This document shows, piece by piece, positions 34,824-43,902 of a stretch of DNA of 64,000 nucleotides (its first letter is position 1; every line of letters starts with the position of its first letter). The notes beneath the pieces were generated by a model, which was not told where the DNA came from, ran no database searches, and worked only from the letters and a program-made list of their open reading frames with translations. A program made the position numbers and the translations under genes. The DNA lies in NCBI RefSeq assembly GCF_900215335.1, contig NZ_OCMT01000004.1, positions 372,001 to 436,000 on the forward strand, read 5' to 3'. Source of the DNA: Pedobacter xixiisoli. Lineage in GTDB: Bacteria > Bacteroidota > Bacteroidia > Sphingobacteriales > Sphingobacteriaceae.

Positions 34824-36341
34824 ATGAAGATATTAGCTACCGTGCTTACTGCATTTATATTGGTGGGCAGTCATCCCGATAGGGTAGAAAGGCCAGCAAA
34901 GGCACATTTATATGTTTCTAACTACGAAAATATTTTAGGAACATCGCTAGAATTTAAAATGATGAGCACATCTGAAGCTGAAGTGAATAAGGCGGAGCAG
35001 GCGGCATTGAAGGAAATCAAAAGGCTTTCGAATATTTTTAGTGCTTATGATGTTAACAGCGAATTCAGCCAATGGATGAAGCAGGATTTGAATAAGCCAA
35101 TAAGGGTTTCGAAGGAACTTTTTGAAATGTTGAGCTTGTTCGATGCTTGGAAGCAAAAAACAAATGGAGCTTTAGATGCTTCGGCTGTTGTGGCTTCGCA
35201 GCTATGGCGTGATGCAGCTGCTAAAAATGAGTTGCCTACTAAATTGGCGTTGAAAAATGCAGTTGCTACAATCCAAAAGAAGCATTATTTGCTAAATAGT
35301 GCAGACTTAACAGTTACCAGATTAGATCATGTGCCTTTGGTAATGAATTCTTTTGCGAAAAGTTACATCATTAACAAAGCTACTGAAGCTGCTTTTGCTG
35401 CTGCGCAGGTAAACAATGTGGTGGTAAATATTGGAGGAGATTTAGTTACAAAAGGAAATGAGAGGGATTTGGTTTATGTGACGAATCCTATAGAAAATGC
35501 AGATAATGATGCTCCGTTAGCGAAATTACGTGTAAGAAATAAAGCGGTTGCTACTAGCGGAAATTACCGCAGGGGTGTACAAGTGGGAAAAAATTGGTAC
35601 TCGCACATTGTTGACCCAAGATCCGCAATGCCTGTAGATGGAATCATCAGTGCTACTGTAATTGCAGACAATGCAGTTGATGCTGGTGCCTTGGCTACGG
35701 CTTTCAACGTATTGACTTTAGCAGAAAGCAAAGCGCTGGCAGAGAAAGTAGCAGGAGTGGAGTATATTATCGTAACTAAAAGCGGAAAAATAGTAAACAG
35801 CAGCGGCTGGAATAAGTATGTTATAGCAGAAGAAAAACCAGTTGAGAAAACTGAAATCGCGGTAAACTCCGCTTTTGAAAAAGTTTGGGACCCGAAATTT
35901 GAGTTGGCTGTCAGCTTTCAATTTAATGCAATAGAAGACAATAGCCACCGTCCGTTTGCGGCTATTTGGGTAGAAAACGACAAACGAGAATCGGTTAGAA
36001 ATTTAGCTTTATGGTACAATAAACCAAAGTGGATTCCAGATTTGAGGAATTGGTACCGTATTAATGGAGAGCGCTTCAATGCAGATAAAAATAATTATGC
36101 CTCGGTAACTGGTGCTACCAGAAATCCTGGAAAGTACACCGTAAAGTGGGATGGTAAAGACGACAGCGGAAAATATGTACCACAAGGCAAGTATACCATC
36201 ATCATAGAAACAGCAAAAGAGCACGGTACAGACGAAATTTTGCGCCAGCCGTTGCAATTGTTGAAAGCTCCGGTAAAAGTGACTCACAACGGAAATTTGG
36301 AGATTTCTAACGTAAGTTTTGAGTTTGCAAAGAAGAAATAG
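34824..36341 (+). CDS. apbE: FAD:protein FMN transferase fused to a DUF2271 domain
   Basis: A 505-residue exported protein. The N-terminal hydrophobic stretch (LATVLTAFILVG) is a short signal sequence. Residues about 35-330 are an ApbE domain that links FMN to threonine in target proteins: FSAYDVNSEFSQWM, VVNIGGDLVTKG and HIVDPRSAMPVDGIISATV with the metal-binding NAVDAGALATAFNVL. Residues about 345-505 are a DUF2271 domain (ELAVSFQFNAIEDNSHRPF, then VKWDGKDDSGKYVPQGKY). A TTG-started membrane gene follows after 6 bases. The pairing suggests a periplasmic flavin electron-transfer unit, an inference from context. Confidence 0.9.
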   Translation: MKILATVLTAFILVGSHPDRVERPAKAHLYVSNYENILGTSLEFKMMSTSEAEVNKAEQAALKEIKRLSNIFSAYDVNSEFSQWMKQDLNKPIRVSKELFEMLSLFDAWKQKTNGALDASAVVASQLWRDAAAKNELPTKLALKNAVATIQKKHYLLNSADLTVTRLDHVPLVMNSFAKSYIINKATEAAFAAAQVNNVVVNIGGDLVTKGNERDLVYVTNPIENADNDAPLAKLRVRNKAVATSGNYRRGVQVGKNWYSHIVDPRSAMPVDGIISATVIADNAVDAGALATAFNVLTLAESKALAEKVAGVEYIIVTKSGKIVNSSGWNKYVIAEEKPVEKTEIAVNSAFEKVWDPKFELAVSFQFNAIEDNSHRPFAAIWVENDKRESVRNLALWYNKPKWIPDLRNWYRINGERFNADKNNYASVTGATRNPGKYTVKWDGKDDSGKYVPQGKYTIIIETAKEHGTDEILRQPLQLLKAPVKVTHNGNLEISNVSFEFAKKK

Positions 36342-36347
36342 ATAACA

Positions 36348-36968
36348 TTGGCAACGAAAACTAAAAAATCCGGCGGAGCAAGGAAAGAAGTAGCTAAACT
36401 TTCTAGGTGGCTACACATTTACCTTTCGATGGTGAGCTTTGCTATTGTCTTGTTCTTTTCCTTTACAGGATTGACCTTAAATCATCCCAATTGGTTGGGC
36501 GGCGATAAGCAGATTGAAGAAAAATACAAAGGAAAGTTAAATGTAATTTGGGTAAATCAACCTGATACAAACAAAATTGCGAAGCTAGAAATTGTAGAAT
36601 TTTTAAGGGAGAAATACAAAGTAAAAGGTGCAGTTAGCGAGTTTAGAATTGAGGATTATGATGTAACGGTTACGTTTAAAGGTCCGGCATATTCTTGCGA
36701 TGCTTTTATTGACCGAGAAAGCGGAACCTACGAAATTACAGAAATCAAAATGGGTGTAATTGCGCTTTGGAACGATTTACACAAAGGTCGCGATTCGGGA
36801 AAAGGGTGGAGTTGGTTAATCGACGTTTCTGCTGTATTTCTAATCTTGGTTTCCTTAACGGGATTAATTTTACTGCTGTTTATCAAGAAGAAGCGAATAG
36901 CAGGATTCGTAACTGCAGTTTTAGGGTTGATGATTAGCTACTTGATTTATTTGATTTTTGTGCCTTAA
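36348..36968 (+). CDS. PepSY-associated membrane protein
   Basis: A 206-residue protein with three membrane segments: one near residues 25-45 (SMVSFAIVLFFSFTGLTL) and two at the C terminus (DVSAVFLILVSLTGLILLL, VTAVLGLMISYLIYL). The pattern KLSRWLHIYLS and LNDLHKGRDSGKGWSWL is that of PepSY-associated transmembrane proteins, which are often linked to iron or flavin reduction in Bacteroidota. The only good start is TTG at 36348, 6 bases after the apbE stop; a later ATG would remove the first membrane helix. It is almost certainly co-transcribed with apbE. Confidence 0.85.
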   Translation: MATKTKKSGGARKEVAKLSRWLHIYLSMVSFAIVLFFSFTGLTLNHPNWLGGDKQIEEKYKGKLNVIWVNQPDTNKIAKLEIVEFLREKYKVKGAVSEFRIEDYDVTVTFKGPAYSCDAFIDRESGTYEITEIKMGVIALWNDLHKGRDSGKGWSWLIDVSAVFLILVSLTGLILLLFIKKKRIAGFVTAVLGLMISYLIYLIFVP

Positions 36969-36986
36969 AATTTTAAGCTTTTTGTG

Positions 36987-37019
36987 AGACTTAAGAAGTT
37001 TTCGAAACTTCATAAGTCT
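36987..37019. repeat. Palindrome AGACTTAAGAAGTTT
   Basis: 15-bp arms (one mismatch) around a TCG loop, between convergent genes. It may act as a two-way terminator and belongs to a Bacteroidota intergenic palindrome type. Confidence 0.7.
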
Positions 37020-37031
37020 TGATCATAACAA

Positions 37032-37490
37032 CTAAATCATTTTCTGAAGCTCAATTTCGAGACGGTCAAAGTTCTCTTCATTTTTATCTACCACATAAGG
37101 CTTCAGTTTGTTACACTCTTCTGCTGTGTTAAAAAGCATTTTGAAAACGAGCTTTGTTTCATCTTCTGATAATTCTTCAAAAGTGGCTAATACTTGAAAA
37201 AGTGGTTTGGAAAATCTTTTCCAAGCTATAAGCGAAGGTTCTTCAATTTTAAGGAACTCGCATTCGTTAGCATAATTTCCTTTGTCTGGTCCATGCATTA
37301 CAAAACTCCATTTTCCACCAACCCTAAAATCGAACTCGTTAAAAGTATTTGTAAACCCGTTTGGTCCCCACCAATTTTTAAGGTGATTAGCATCTGACCA
37401 AGCTCGGAAAACAATTGTTCTCTTGAAATTAAAAACTCTCGAACTTACAATTTCGCTTTCGGGTGTTGTGGTGATGATTTCTGTAGCCAT
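37032..37490 (-). CDS. SRPBCC (AHSA1-like) domain protein
   Basis: A 152-residue START/Bet v1-like domain of the AHSA1 type: RVFNFKRTIVFRAWSDANHLKNWWGP, RVGGKWSFVMHGPDKGNY and the C-terminal helix (NFDRLEIELQKMI). These proteins bind hydrophobic ligands in a deep pocket; the ligand is unknown. It is a single-gene unit, 94 bases before the 3' end of the ybeY gene's upstream side on the same strand. Confidence 0.9.
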   Translation of the reverse strand: MATEIITTTPESEIVSSRVFNFKRTIVFRAWSDANHLKNWWGPNGFTNTFNEFDFRVGGKWSFVMHGPDKGNYANECEFLKIEEPSLIAWKRFSKPLFQVLATFEELSEDETKLVFKMLFNTAEECNKLKPYVVDKNEENFDRLEIELQKMI

Positions 37491-37584
37491 TTTGCATTCG
37501 TTTAATGTTTGGTTATCACTAAAATAAAGATTTTGTTATAAGAAAGGATAGGAAGGTAGTCTTAGGCTTAAGTTTTCAACTACA

Positions 37585-38007
37585 TTAACTTCTTGATGCC
37601 AAATAGAAATCTTCCTTGGCGGTCATTTCCGTTTTTGCTTTTTTGCTTTTGTCTTTATAGCCCAATAAATGCAGGGTACCATGAATCATGATGCGGCATA
37701 GTTCATTATGTGTAGTTGCGTTATTTTGCTTAGCGTTATCCTTCACTCTATCAATGCTGATAAAAATATCTCCCAGAATCGTTTTAAGCTCCTCAGAGTT
37801 GTCAAAAGTGATTACATCGGTATAATAGTCATGTTGAAGGAAATCTTGGTTTACACGCAATAAATATTCGTCGGAGCAAAAAATAAAGTTCAGCTCTGCT
37901 AATTGATAGCCTTCTGAGACAATAGTTTCTTGTAACCATTTTTTAATGGCTGTTTTTCCTTTTAATGTATAGCTGATGTCTTCTGTGAAGAAATTGATTT
38001 TTGGCAT
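37585..38007 (-). CDS. ybeY: Endoribonuclease YbeY (rRNA maturation)
   Basis: A 140-residue UPF0054 enzyme for 16S rRNA 3'-end maturation and ribosome quality control. It has LNFIFCSDEYLLRVNQDFL, YTDVITFD, LGDIFIS and the metal motif HGTLHLLGYKDK. The usual motif is HGxLHLxGYDH; the third histidine is not present (KDK instead), as I recall for other Bacteroidota. It starts 30 bases before a repeat. Confidence 0.93.
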   Translation of the reverse strand: MPKINFFTEDISYTLKGKTAIKKWLQETIVSEGYQLAELNFIFCSDEYLLRVNQDFLQHDYYTDVITFDNSEELKTILGDIFISIDRVKDNAKQNNATTHNELCRIMIHGTLHLLGYKDKSKKAKTEMTAKEDFYLASRS

Positions 38008-38040
38008 GACGATATTTGAAAAAGCAAAGTTAAAAAAGAA

Positions 38041-38138
38041 TTAACCACGAAGGCACAAAGATCACTAAGACTCTTATGATTGACAATTTCATGATTATAA
38101 AAAAAGGTGCTTGGCGTACTTGGTTTCTTTGTGGTTAA
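38041..38138. repeat. Imperfect inverted repeat TTAACCAC...GTGGTTAA
   Basis: The left arm begins TTAACCACGAAGGCACAAAG and the right arm ends TTTCTTTGTGGTTAA. The outermost 8 bp are perfect, and about two thirds of the arms pair. Confidence 0.65.
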
Positions 38139-38153
38139 ATTTACACGATTAGA

Positions 38154-41100
38154 CTACTTTTTCGTCGAATTTAACAGCCTAAAATACTCTGCTACTTTAT
38201 TCTTGTAGTAGTAATTCAAGTTTGGTGGCAATTTTTGAATCAGCTCACTTTCACTCTGCATGCTCTTATTAAATTTCTCTAGCATTTGTTTGTAAGAAGG
38301 AGGAAACTGTTTTGCCGCATTGCTTTCACGTTTTTCGTCTTGTTCCTGTTCTCGTTGTGCCTTTTCTGCATCCAACAATTTCACCATTAAGTTTTTCTGA
38401 CGGTTAATCGTTTCCTGATTGATTCGCTTATTTACCAAGTCCAATTCAGATTGTTTCATTTCTTGCACAGCCTGATTCAAATTACCTAGTGAGCCTTTGC
38501 CATCTTTATTGTCTTCCTTGTTTATTTTCTCCAAAGCTTCTCTAATCATTTGCTGCTGCTGCGCCATTTTAGCAAATTCCTGACTCATTTGTCCTTTTGG
38601 AACTGTGCCCATATTGCCCTCACGTTCCATTTTCTCTTTGGCTTGTTGCATGTTTTTGTTCAGCTGCTCTTGCATTTGTTGTAATTGCTGCATGCTTTGT
38701 TTTTGCTTGCCTTTGCCGCCTTTGGCATTTTTCATGGCATTTTGCAACTGCTCTAAAGCCTCGTTCAACATCAGCGCCAAGTTATTTAACGAAGTCATGG
38801 CAAACTGCTGCGAACGGTTGGCTTCGCCAGTTCTTCTATCGCCCAAAAAATCTATCGCTTTTCCAATATTGAAGTTGATTTTCTCTACTTCTGTATTTAC
38901 AGTACTTTCAATTTGGGGAACGCGTTTGCTCAATGAAAACAAGCTATCGGCAATAGTTCTCATGTTGTCACGAATCATGTTCTGCTTTTGCGCCTGCGAA
39001 ACATAGGCAGGGTCGGTCGGTCCCATTTTACGAAGCGACATCATTACTTTTTCCTGTTCAAAAGAAGTGCTCAATAAGTTTTCTAACAACTTGCGAAGTT
39101 CTTGCGCATTTACTTTATTTTCTTCTTCAGAACCAGCTTGTTGTTGCTCTTGCATTTGCTGCGCTAATTGCTGCATCTGCTCGCTGGCTTGCTGTTGTTT
39201 TTCTGAAGCTTTCTGTTTGTTATTTTGGTTCAGCTGCTCCTTACTTTCCTGCTGGTTTTTTTCTATTTGATTGGTTTCCTTTTCGGGATTTTTATAATCG
39301 TTTGGTCTCTCTAATGCCTGATTTTTTTTGTCCAAATCCTGCAGCTCTTTCTTCAAATCCTTGAAATCTTTGTTAAGCTGGTCTTGCTTCTCTTTCAAAT
39401 CTTGCTGTGACGAATTTTTGTCCTTACTTTGATTTGATAAGTCTTTCTGCTCTTTGGCCATTTCATTTAGCCGGTCGATTTTATTTTGCAGATTTTGCTC
39501 AAATTCCAGCTGCTTGTAGAGTTCCAAAATACGGTCTAGCTCATTCTTTACAGATTTGTTGTCCATTTGCATTTTCGAGAGCTCTTCTCTGGTTTGGTCT
39601 TTCCTGTTTTGGTCCATCAACTGCTGTAACTTTTGTAAAAGTTCCTTCGTTTTTTCATCCAAAACATTGTTGAAGAGGTCGTCTATTTTCTTCTGCTTTT
39701 CTTTTAGCTCTTCTGTTAATTGTCCATTTTCCTGCTTATCGAAATTATTTTTTTCGTTCAGCTCCTTGATATCCTTAACCGCTTGGTCTAACTGTTTTTG
39801 TTTATCTAATAATTGCTCAATCTGCTTTTTATCTTCAAAGTTGAGCTGTTTTTTATCCAGTAAGCTTTCGCTCAGTTTTTTGCTGTCTTTTTCAATGCTA
39901 TTGGCCAACTTAATGGTTTGTTCCATTTTCTGTTTCAACGATTGACTGCCTTCCGCCAATTTTTCCGCAATCTGCTGCTGTGTTGGCGCTTGGTAGGTTT
40001 TTATTTCTGAGCGAGTAACTTTGGCTCCGTTTACACCATCATTATCTGCCACCTCAAAAAAGTAATCAATGGTTTGGCCAGATTTGGTAGCAACCTCGTT
40101 CAAATTCCAGAGGTAGAAAAAATTATTTTCCGTTTGTTGGTTCTTAATCGCAATGGCTTTTGTTCCTTGTGCAACAACCTTGTTTTTCTCTTTAATTTGA
40201 TACCTAAACTTTAGGGATGAAAACCCATAATCATCGTTAACTACACCCGTAAAATACAAAGCTTTACTACTTAAGCTATCTGGAGTTTCTGTTACAGCAA
40301 TGCTAGGAAATTGATCCTTAATTACGGTTAATTGATGACTTAACGAATCGCGTAAGCTAACAAACTGATTTTTTGGAACGATTTGGTAGTTGCCATTTTG
40401 CTTGATTACCGCACTAAAATTGGCGCTATTGTCAACCACATTAATTTGATGAACTTTCTGTTGTAAAATGAAACTGATTTGTTCAGCGTTTTCCGTCTTT
40501 AATTTCCAGTTTACTTTTGTTCCTTCGGGGATAAGCAAATCGCCAACATTTGGTGCTTCTTCAGCTTTTCTGTTCAAATATGCTGGATAAACCAACTTTG
40601 CACTTAAATTTAATAAAGAAGGTCGAGGTTTTACGCTGATGATATGGCTTGCAGAATTAAAACCGCCGCCGCTAAAGCGGATAGATTTATCTTTTTGAAC
40701 GTTCTTAAAGGTATAGCTAAAATGACTGATATCTTCCTTTTCCAGTTTGTAACTATTCACGCCATCTTCCAAGTAAATATCCTGCGGAAATTCATTACCA
40801 GTCAGTTTTACTTTGAGGGTCAAATCATCGCCCTGCGTAATATTCAAATGCTTGTTTTGAACTACAAATTCGAAAGGCGCTTTGGGCAAAACTTCTTCAT
40901 TATAGCGAATGAAACTGCTGGTGCCTTCCTTCAAAATAGCAGGAGCAATAATTCCAATAGCTAAAATGATGAAAAGTGGCAGCGCAATGTATTTGATGTG
41001 CTTTTTATTATCGCCCAAATTAATTGCAGTAGCAAACGGAATAGGTTGTAGTTCGTTTATTTTTTGGTCGATTCCGGCTAAAATTAGCGCACTGTTTTGA

Positions 41101-41468
41101 GGTGAATGATCAGCCAGTTCCTTTAGCTGTAAAGTATTCAATAACCTATCCTTAACATTAAAGAAATGGTTTCCTATTAAATTTGCAGCCTCTTCTAAGC
41201 TTAAATTTTTACTTAGTTTGAAATAAGAAAGCGCTGGTTTTACAATCCAGAAGAGGATGGCAATTAAGGAAACGGCGAGATACGAGTAGAAGAGTAATGT
41301 TTTTGTGGATATACTTGGATAGCTGTAGAAAATCCAAACGAAGAGAACAAGATAAAGGCTTAAAATTAGGGCAGCGGCATACATGCTACCTCGTAAAAGT
41401 TTGTTGAGGTAAAACTTTCGGGTAAACTCATTGATTTTTTGTAGCAGTAAGTTGTAGTTATTGCCCAT
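38154..41468 (-). CDS. DUF4175 family membrane protein with long coiled coil
   Basis: An 1104-residue protein. Three membrane helices lie near the N terminus (AALILSLYLVLFVWIFYSY, LAVSLIAILFWIV, and YIALPLFIILAIGIIA). Then comes a beta-rich extracellular-type region to about residue 500 (strands such as LNLSAKLVYPAYLNRKAE), and then a very long Gln-, Lys- and Glu-rich coiled coil to about residue 1040. This is the DUF4175 family of Bacteroidota and Proteobacteria. The C terminus is a short non-coiled segment. Function is unknown; the shape suggests an envelope-spanning structural protein. Confidence 0.85.
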   Translation of the reverse strand: MGNNYNLLLQKINEFTRKFYLNKLLRGSMYAAALILSLYLVLFVWIFYSYPSISTKTLLFYSYLAVSLIAILFWIVKPALSYFKLSKNLSLEEAANLIGNHFFNVKDRLLNTLQLKELADHSPQNSALILAGIDQKINELQPIPFATAINLGDNKKHIKYIALPLFIILAIGIIAPAILKEGTSSFIRYNEEVLPKAPFEFVVQNKHLNITQGDDLTLKVKLTGNEFPQDIYLEDGVNSYKLEKEDISHFSYTFKNVQKDKSIRFSGGGFNSASHIISVKPRPSLLNLSAKLVYPAYLNRKAEEAPNVGDLLIPEGTKVNWKLKTENAEQISFILQQKVHQINVVDNSANFSAVIKQNGNYQIVPKNQFVSLRDSLSHQLTVIKDQFPSIAVTETPDSLSSKALYFTGVVNDDYGFSSLKFRYQIKEKNKVVAQGTKAIAIKNQQTENNFFYLWNLNEVATKSGQTIDYFFEVADNDGVNGAKVTRSEIKTYQAPTQQQIAEKLAEGSQSLKQKMEQTIKLANSIEKDSKKLSESLLDKKQLNFEDKKQIEQLLDKQKQLDQAVKDIKELNEKNNFDKQENGQLTEELKEKQKKIDDLFNNVLDEKTKELLQKLQQLMDQNRKDQTREELSKMQMDNKSVKNELDRILELYKQLEFEQNLQNKIDRLNEMAKEQKDLSNQSKDKNSSQQDLKEKQDQLNKDFKDLKKELQDLDKKNQALERPNDYKNPEKETNQIEKNQQESKEQLNQNNKQKASEKQQQASEQMQQLAQQMQEQQQAGSEEENKVNAQELRKLLENLLSTSFEQEKVMMSLRKMGPTDPAYVSQAQKQNMIRDNMRTIADSLFSLSKRVPQIESTVNTEVEKINFNIGKAIDFLGDRRTGEANRSQQFAMTSLNNLALMLNEALEQLQNAMKNAKGGKGKQKQSMQQLQQMQEQLNKNMQQAKEKMEREGNMGTVPKGQMSQEFAKMAQQQQMIREALEKINKEDNKDGKGSLGNLNQAVQEMKQSELDLVNKRINQETINRQKNLMVKLLDAEKAQREQEQDEKRESNAAKQFPPSYKQMLEKFNKSMQSESELIQKLPPNLNYYYKNKVAEYFRLLNSTKK

Positions 41469-41490
41469 TTATCTTGATGTTTTAAAGTAG

Positions 41491-41580
41491 CTTTTACCAC
41501 ATAGATACGTAGAATAATATTGTCTATGTACTTATAAGTAAAATAATTTAGCAAAAGCTATTGGCCTAAGTGGTTTTAAA
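41491..41580. repeat. Decayed ACCACATAGATAC repeat
   Basis: ACCACATAGATACGTAG at 41496-41512 resembles the arm at 17874; only partial complements follow (CTATGTA at 41524-41530, AAGTGGTTTTA near 41568-41578). Confidence 0.45.
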
Positions 41581-41784
41581 GTTTATACAGTATCAAACGA
41601 CAATAAAGGTAAAAAATGTGCGTCTAAAATGAAAGTCGGGATTTTTGTGTTAAATGCTTTCGGTTTGTTGCATAAAACAACAATAAAGTATAAATTAGAA
41701 GTAAAATATAACCAATAAAAACAAAAAATAACAGAACAGGTGTATATTGCATCAGGTTTAACCAATAACAAAAAACAACACACA

Positions 41785-42570
41785 ATGAACAAAAGATTTT
41801 TTGTAGCTATTTTAGCTATGATGATTACTGGAACCGCATTAGCGCAAAAACAATTTAAATCTTGGAACAAAAACGTGGTGATCGCTCACCGAGGGGCTTT
41901 TAAAACTCAAAACTTGCCAGAAAATTCTATTGCATCTTTAAAAGAGGCCATTAAAATTGGTTGTTTTGGGAGCGAGTTCGACGTGCAGTTTACAAAAGAC
42001 AATATCGTTGTAGTTAACCACAATGGCGATTTTTTAGGGAAAGATATTGCTACAAGTACTTACCAAGAGTTAGTAGATTACAAGAAATTAAGTAATGGCG
42101 AAAGTATCCCTACGTTGGTAGAGTACCTTAAAGCCGGCATCAAGCAGAAGAAAACAAAGTTGATTTTGGAGATTAAACCTCAGAAAACGCAAGAAAGGGA
42201 AGAGGCGCTAACGAAATCAGTAATTGCCACAGTTAACGAGTTGAAAGCTACGCCTTGGATTGAATACATTACCTTCAGTCATTTTATTGGTAAATACCTG
42301 ATTGCTAATGTGCCAAATGCAAAGGTTTCTTATTTAAATGGAGAATTGGAACCGGCAAAATTGAAAGAAGAAGGTTTCTATGGCTTAGATTATCATCAAA
42401 ACGTTTTCAAGAAAAATCCAGATTGGATTAAGCAAGCTAAAGATTTAGGTTTAATCATTAATGTTTGGACAGTTAACGCTGCCGCGGATATGGACAGGTT
42501 GTTAGAGCAAAAGGTAGATTACATTACTACCAATGAACCAGAATTGCTTTTCACGAAGATTAAGAAATAA
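41785..42570 (+). CDS. Secreted glycerophosphodiester phosphodiesterase
   Basis: A 261-residue exported GDPD enzyme with signal peptide (VAILAMMITGTALA) ending at AQ. The catalytic set is visible: IAHRGAF, ENSIASLKEAI, GSEFDVQFTKD and VVNHNGDF. The C-terminal TIM-barrel strands NVWTVNAAADMDRLLEQ and YITTNEPE are typical. It releases glycerol-3-phosphate from phosphodiesters. The ATG at 41785 is chosen; the open frame to 41740 is less likely. It has a terminator shared with the cold-shock gene. Confidence 0.92.
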   Translation: MNKRFFVAILAMMITGTALAQKQFKSWNKNVVIAHRGAFKTQNLPENSIASLKEAIKIGCFGSEFDVQFTKDNIVVVNHNGDFLGKDIATSTYQELVDYKKLSNGESIPTLVEYLKAGIKQKKTKLILEIKPQKTQEREEALTKSVIATVNELKATPWIEYITFSHFIGKYLIANVPNAKVSYLNGELEPAKLKEEGFYGLDYHQNVFKKNPDWIKQAKDLGLIINVWTVNAAADMDRLLEQKVDYITTNEPELLFTKIKK

Positions 42571-42590
42571 ATTGAAAATCGAACCTCAAT

Positions 42591-42625
42591 AAAAAAAGCC
42601 CCGAGAATGTTCTCGGGGCTTTTTT
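42591..42625. terminator. Bidirectional terminator between the phosphodiesterase and cold-shock genes
   Basis: A 15-bp stem, AAAAAAGCCCCGAGA and TCTCGGGGCTTTTTT, with an ATGT loop. The A and T tails serve both convergent genes. Confidence 0.92.
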
Positions 42626-42643
42626 GGTGAAATATGATAATAA

Positions 42644-42835
42644 TTAGATTACTTTCACATTAACGGCGTTTAAGCCTTTTCTACCGTTTTCAACTTCGTA
42701 TTGAACTTTGTCGTTTTCACGAATCTCGTCGATAAGGCCTGTTGAATGTACGAAGATTTCAGCGTCACCATTTGCTGGTACGATAAATCCAAAACCTTTT
42801 GTTACATTGAAAAATTTTACTGTTCCTTCTTGCAT
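42644..42835 (-). CDS. Cold-shock domain protein
   Basis: A 63-residue single cold-shock domain: GTVKFFNVTKGFGFI has RNP1, and EIFVHSTGLI has the RNP2-type residues. It binds single-stranded nucleic acids as an RNA chaperone. An in-frame upstream ATG would give 24 extra hydrophobic residues not found in the family, so the ATG at 42835 is taken. The 5' region has a TACCTTG-like element in the right place for a promoter. Confidence 0.93.
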   Translation of the reverse strand: MQEGTVKFFNVTKGFGFIVPANGDAEIFVHSTGLIDEIRENDKVQYEVENGRKGLNAVNVKVI

Positions 42836-42921
42836 TATATTATGTATTAAGTTTGCAAGGTACAGATTTAAATCTAAATACAAGAAAAACTGATTTTTTT
42901 TCAACAATTCCTGTAAAGCAA

Positions 42922-43875
42922 TTACTTATTGCCAACCAAGCTAATTGTAATCTCGCTAGAATGTGGTATACCCAGTGTTGTTCCTGGTTTAATGTGAAGC
43001 AGATTTTTTAAATAGACATCTGCTATACCCTGAATTAGCTTCTTTCTATGTGGCATATCTTCAGGTAAAACGCCTTCAATTCTGTTCACATATAAATTTC
43101 CCTTTACATCAACAATTACCGAAAAACGGTAGCGAAATTCTTTGTAGGATTTGTTGATTTCTACGCGATATTCTGGGTACATGTAGGCGAAAGATTTTCT
43201 ATGTGCGCCACTGTCGGCATAACCAATCAGTTTTAAGGATACATTTTTGCTGTTAGGCTTGAAATTTACAATCTCTGTTGCCGCAAAAGCAGAATCAGGA
43301 TTTGCAGGATGTTTATAGGTTCTTTTGGATAAATTTTTGATGAATGCCGTATCAGCCGATGTAGGACGTTGTAGCTCTCCAACGGTGGTTTTAAGTACTT
43401 TTTCGATGTAATCTTTGGTGTAGTAAGTACAATTCACATCCGAAACTTCGCCTTTGGTAATTACACGGGCATCTACCTGTAAACGTTGTAGAATCAAGCT
43501 GTCTTTTGCAATTTTCTTAACCCTAAAAAATTCTCTGGCAAAATTATAAACCCTACCATGGTCAAATTGCAGGTAAAAAGCTTCCATGCCTTTTTTTTCG
43601 GGACTGTAAGCCAACATGGTATCGGGAGCTTTGTATTCCAAAATCCAAGTTGGTTGCAGCATAAAACCGTCTTTGTTAAAAGAAAGCCCATTGCTAAATC
43701 TACGTTTTACCTCATAAAACCTAACTCCGTTTACATCTCTAAAAGTTAGGCCTTCTTCATTTTCTGTAGATGAAGAACTGTTTTTTTTGTTGGATTCGCC
43801 CTCTGAACCGCCGCCACAGGCATAAAAAGTAACGGCAATTATCGACGATAGGAACAGTATACGTTTAAAACTCAT
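42922..43875 (-). CDS. Lipoprotein of unknown function
   Basis: A 317-residue lipoprotein with lipobox FYAC and a Gly/Ser/Glu-rich linker (GGGSEGESNKKNSSSS). The mature part is beta-rich and charged (FRDVNGVRFYEVKRRF, DARVITKGEVSDVNC, YAYMYPEYRVEINKSYKEFRYRF). I do not recognise the family. It closes a minus-strand group with the NAGPA-type and aspartyl-protease genes, 27 bases after the former. Confidence 0.8.
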   Translation of the reverse strand: MSFKRILFLSSIIAVTFYACGGGSEGESNKKNSSSSTENEEGLTFRDVNGVRFYEVKRRFSNGLSFNKDGFMLQPTWILEYKAPDTMLAYSPEKKGMEAFYLQFDHGRVYNFAREFFRVKKIAKDSLILQRLQVDARVITKGEVSDVNCTYYTKDYIEKVLKTTVGELQRPTSADTAFIKNLSKRTYKHPANPDSAFAATEIVNFKPNSKNVSLKLIGYADSGAHRKSFAYMYPEYRVEINKSYKEFRYRFSVIVDVKGNLYVNRIEGVLPEDMPHRKKLIQGIADVYLKNLLHIKPGTTLGIPHSSEITISLVGNK

Positions 43876-43902
43876 TTGTTAGAATCTGAATAAAGGCGCA
43901 AT

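Noticed and set aside
38597..40964. Several long Ser/Cys/Phe-rich open frames on the + strand
   Set aside because: They lie antisense to the Gln/Lys-rich coiled coil of the DUF4175 gene; their odd composition is the mirror of CAA, CTG and AAA-rich codons, and they lack start signals.
41583..41870. 95-codon minus-strand open frame before the phosphodiesterase gene
   Set aside because: It overlaps the start and signal peptide of the phosphodiesterase gene and has a cysteine- and phenylalanine-rich composition typical of antisense AT-rich DNA.
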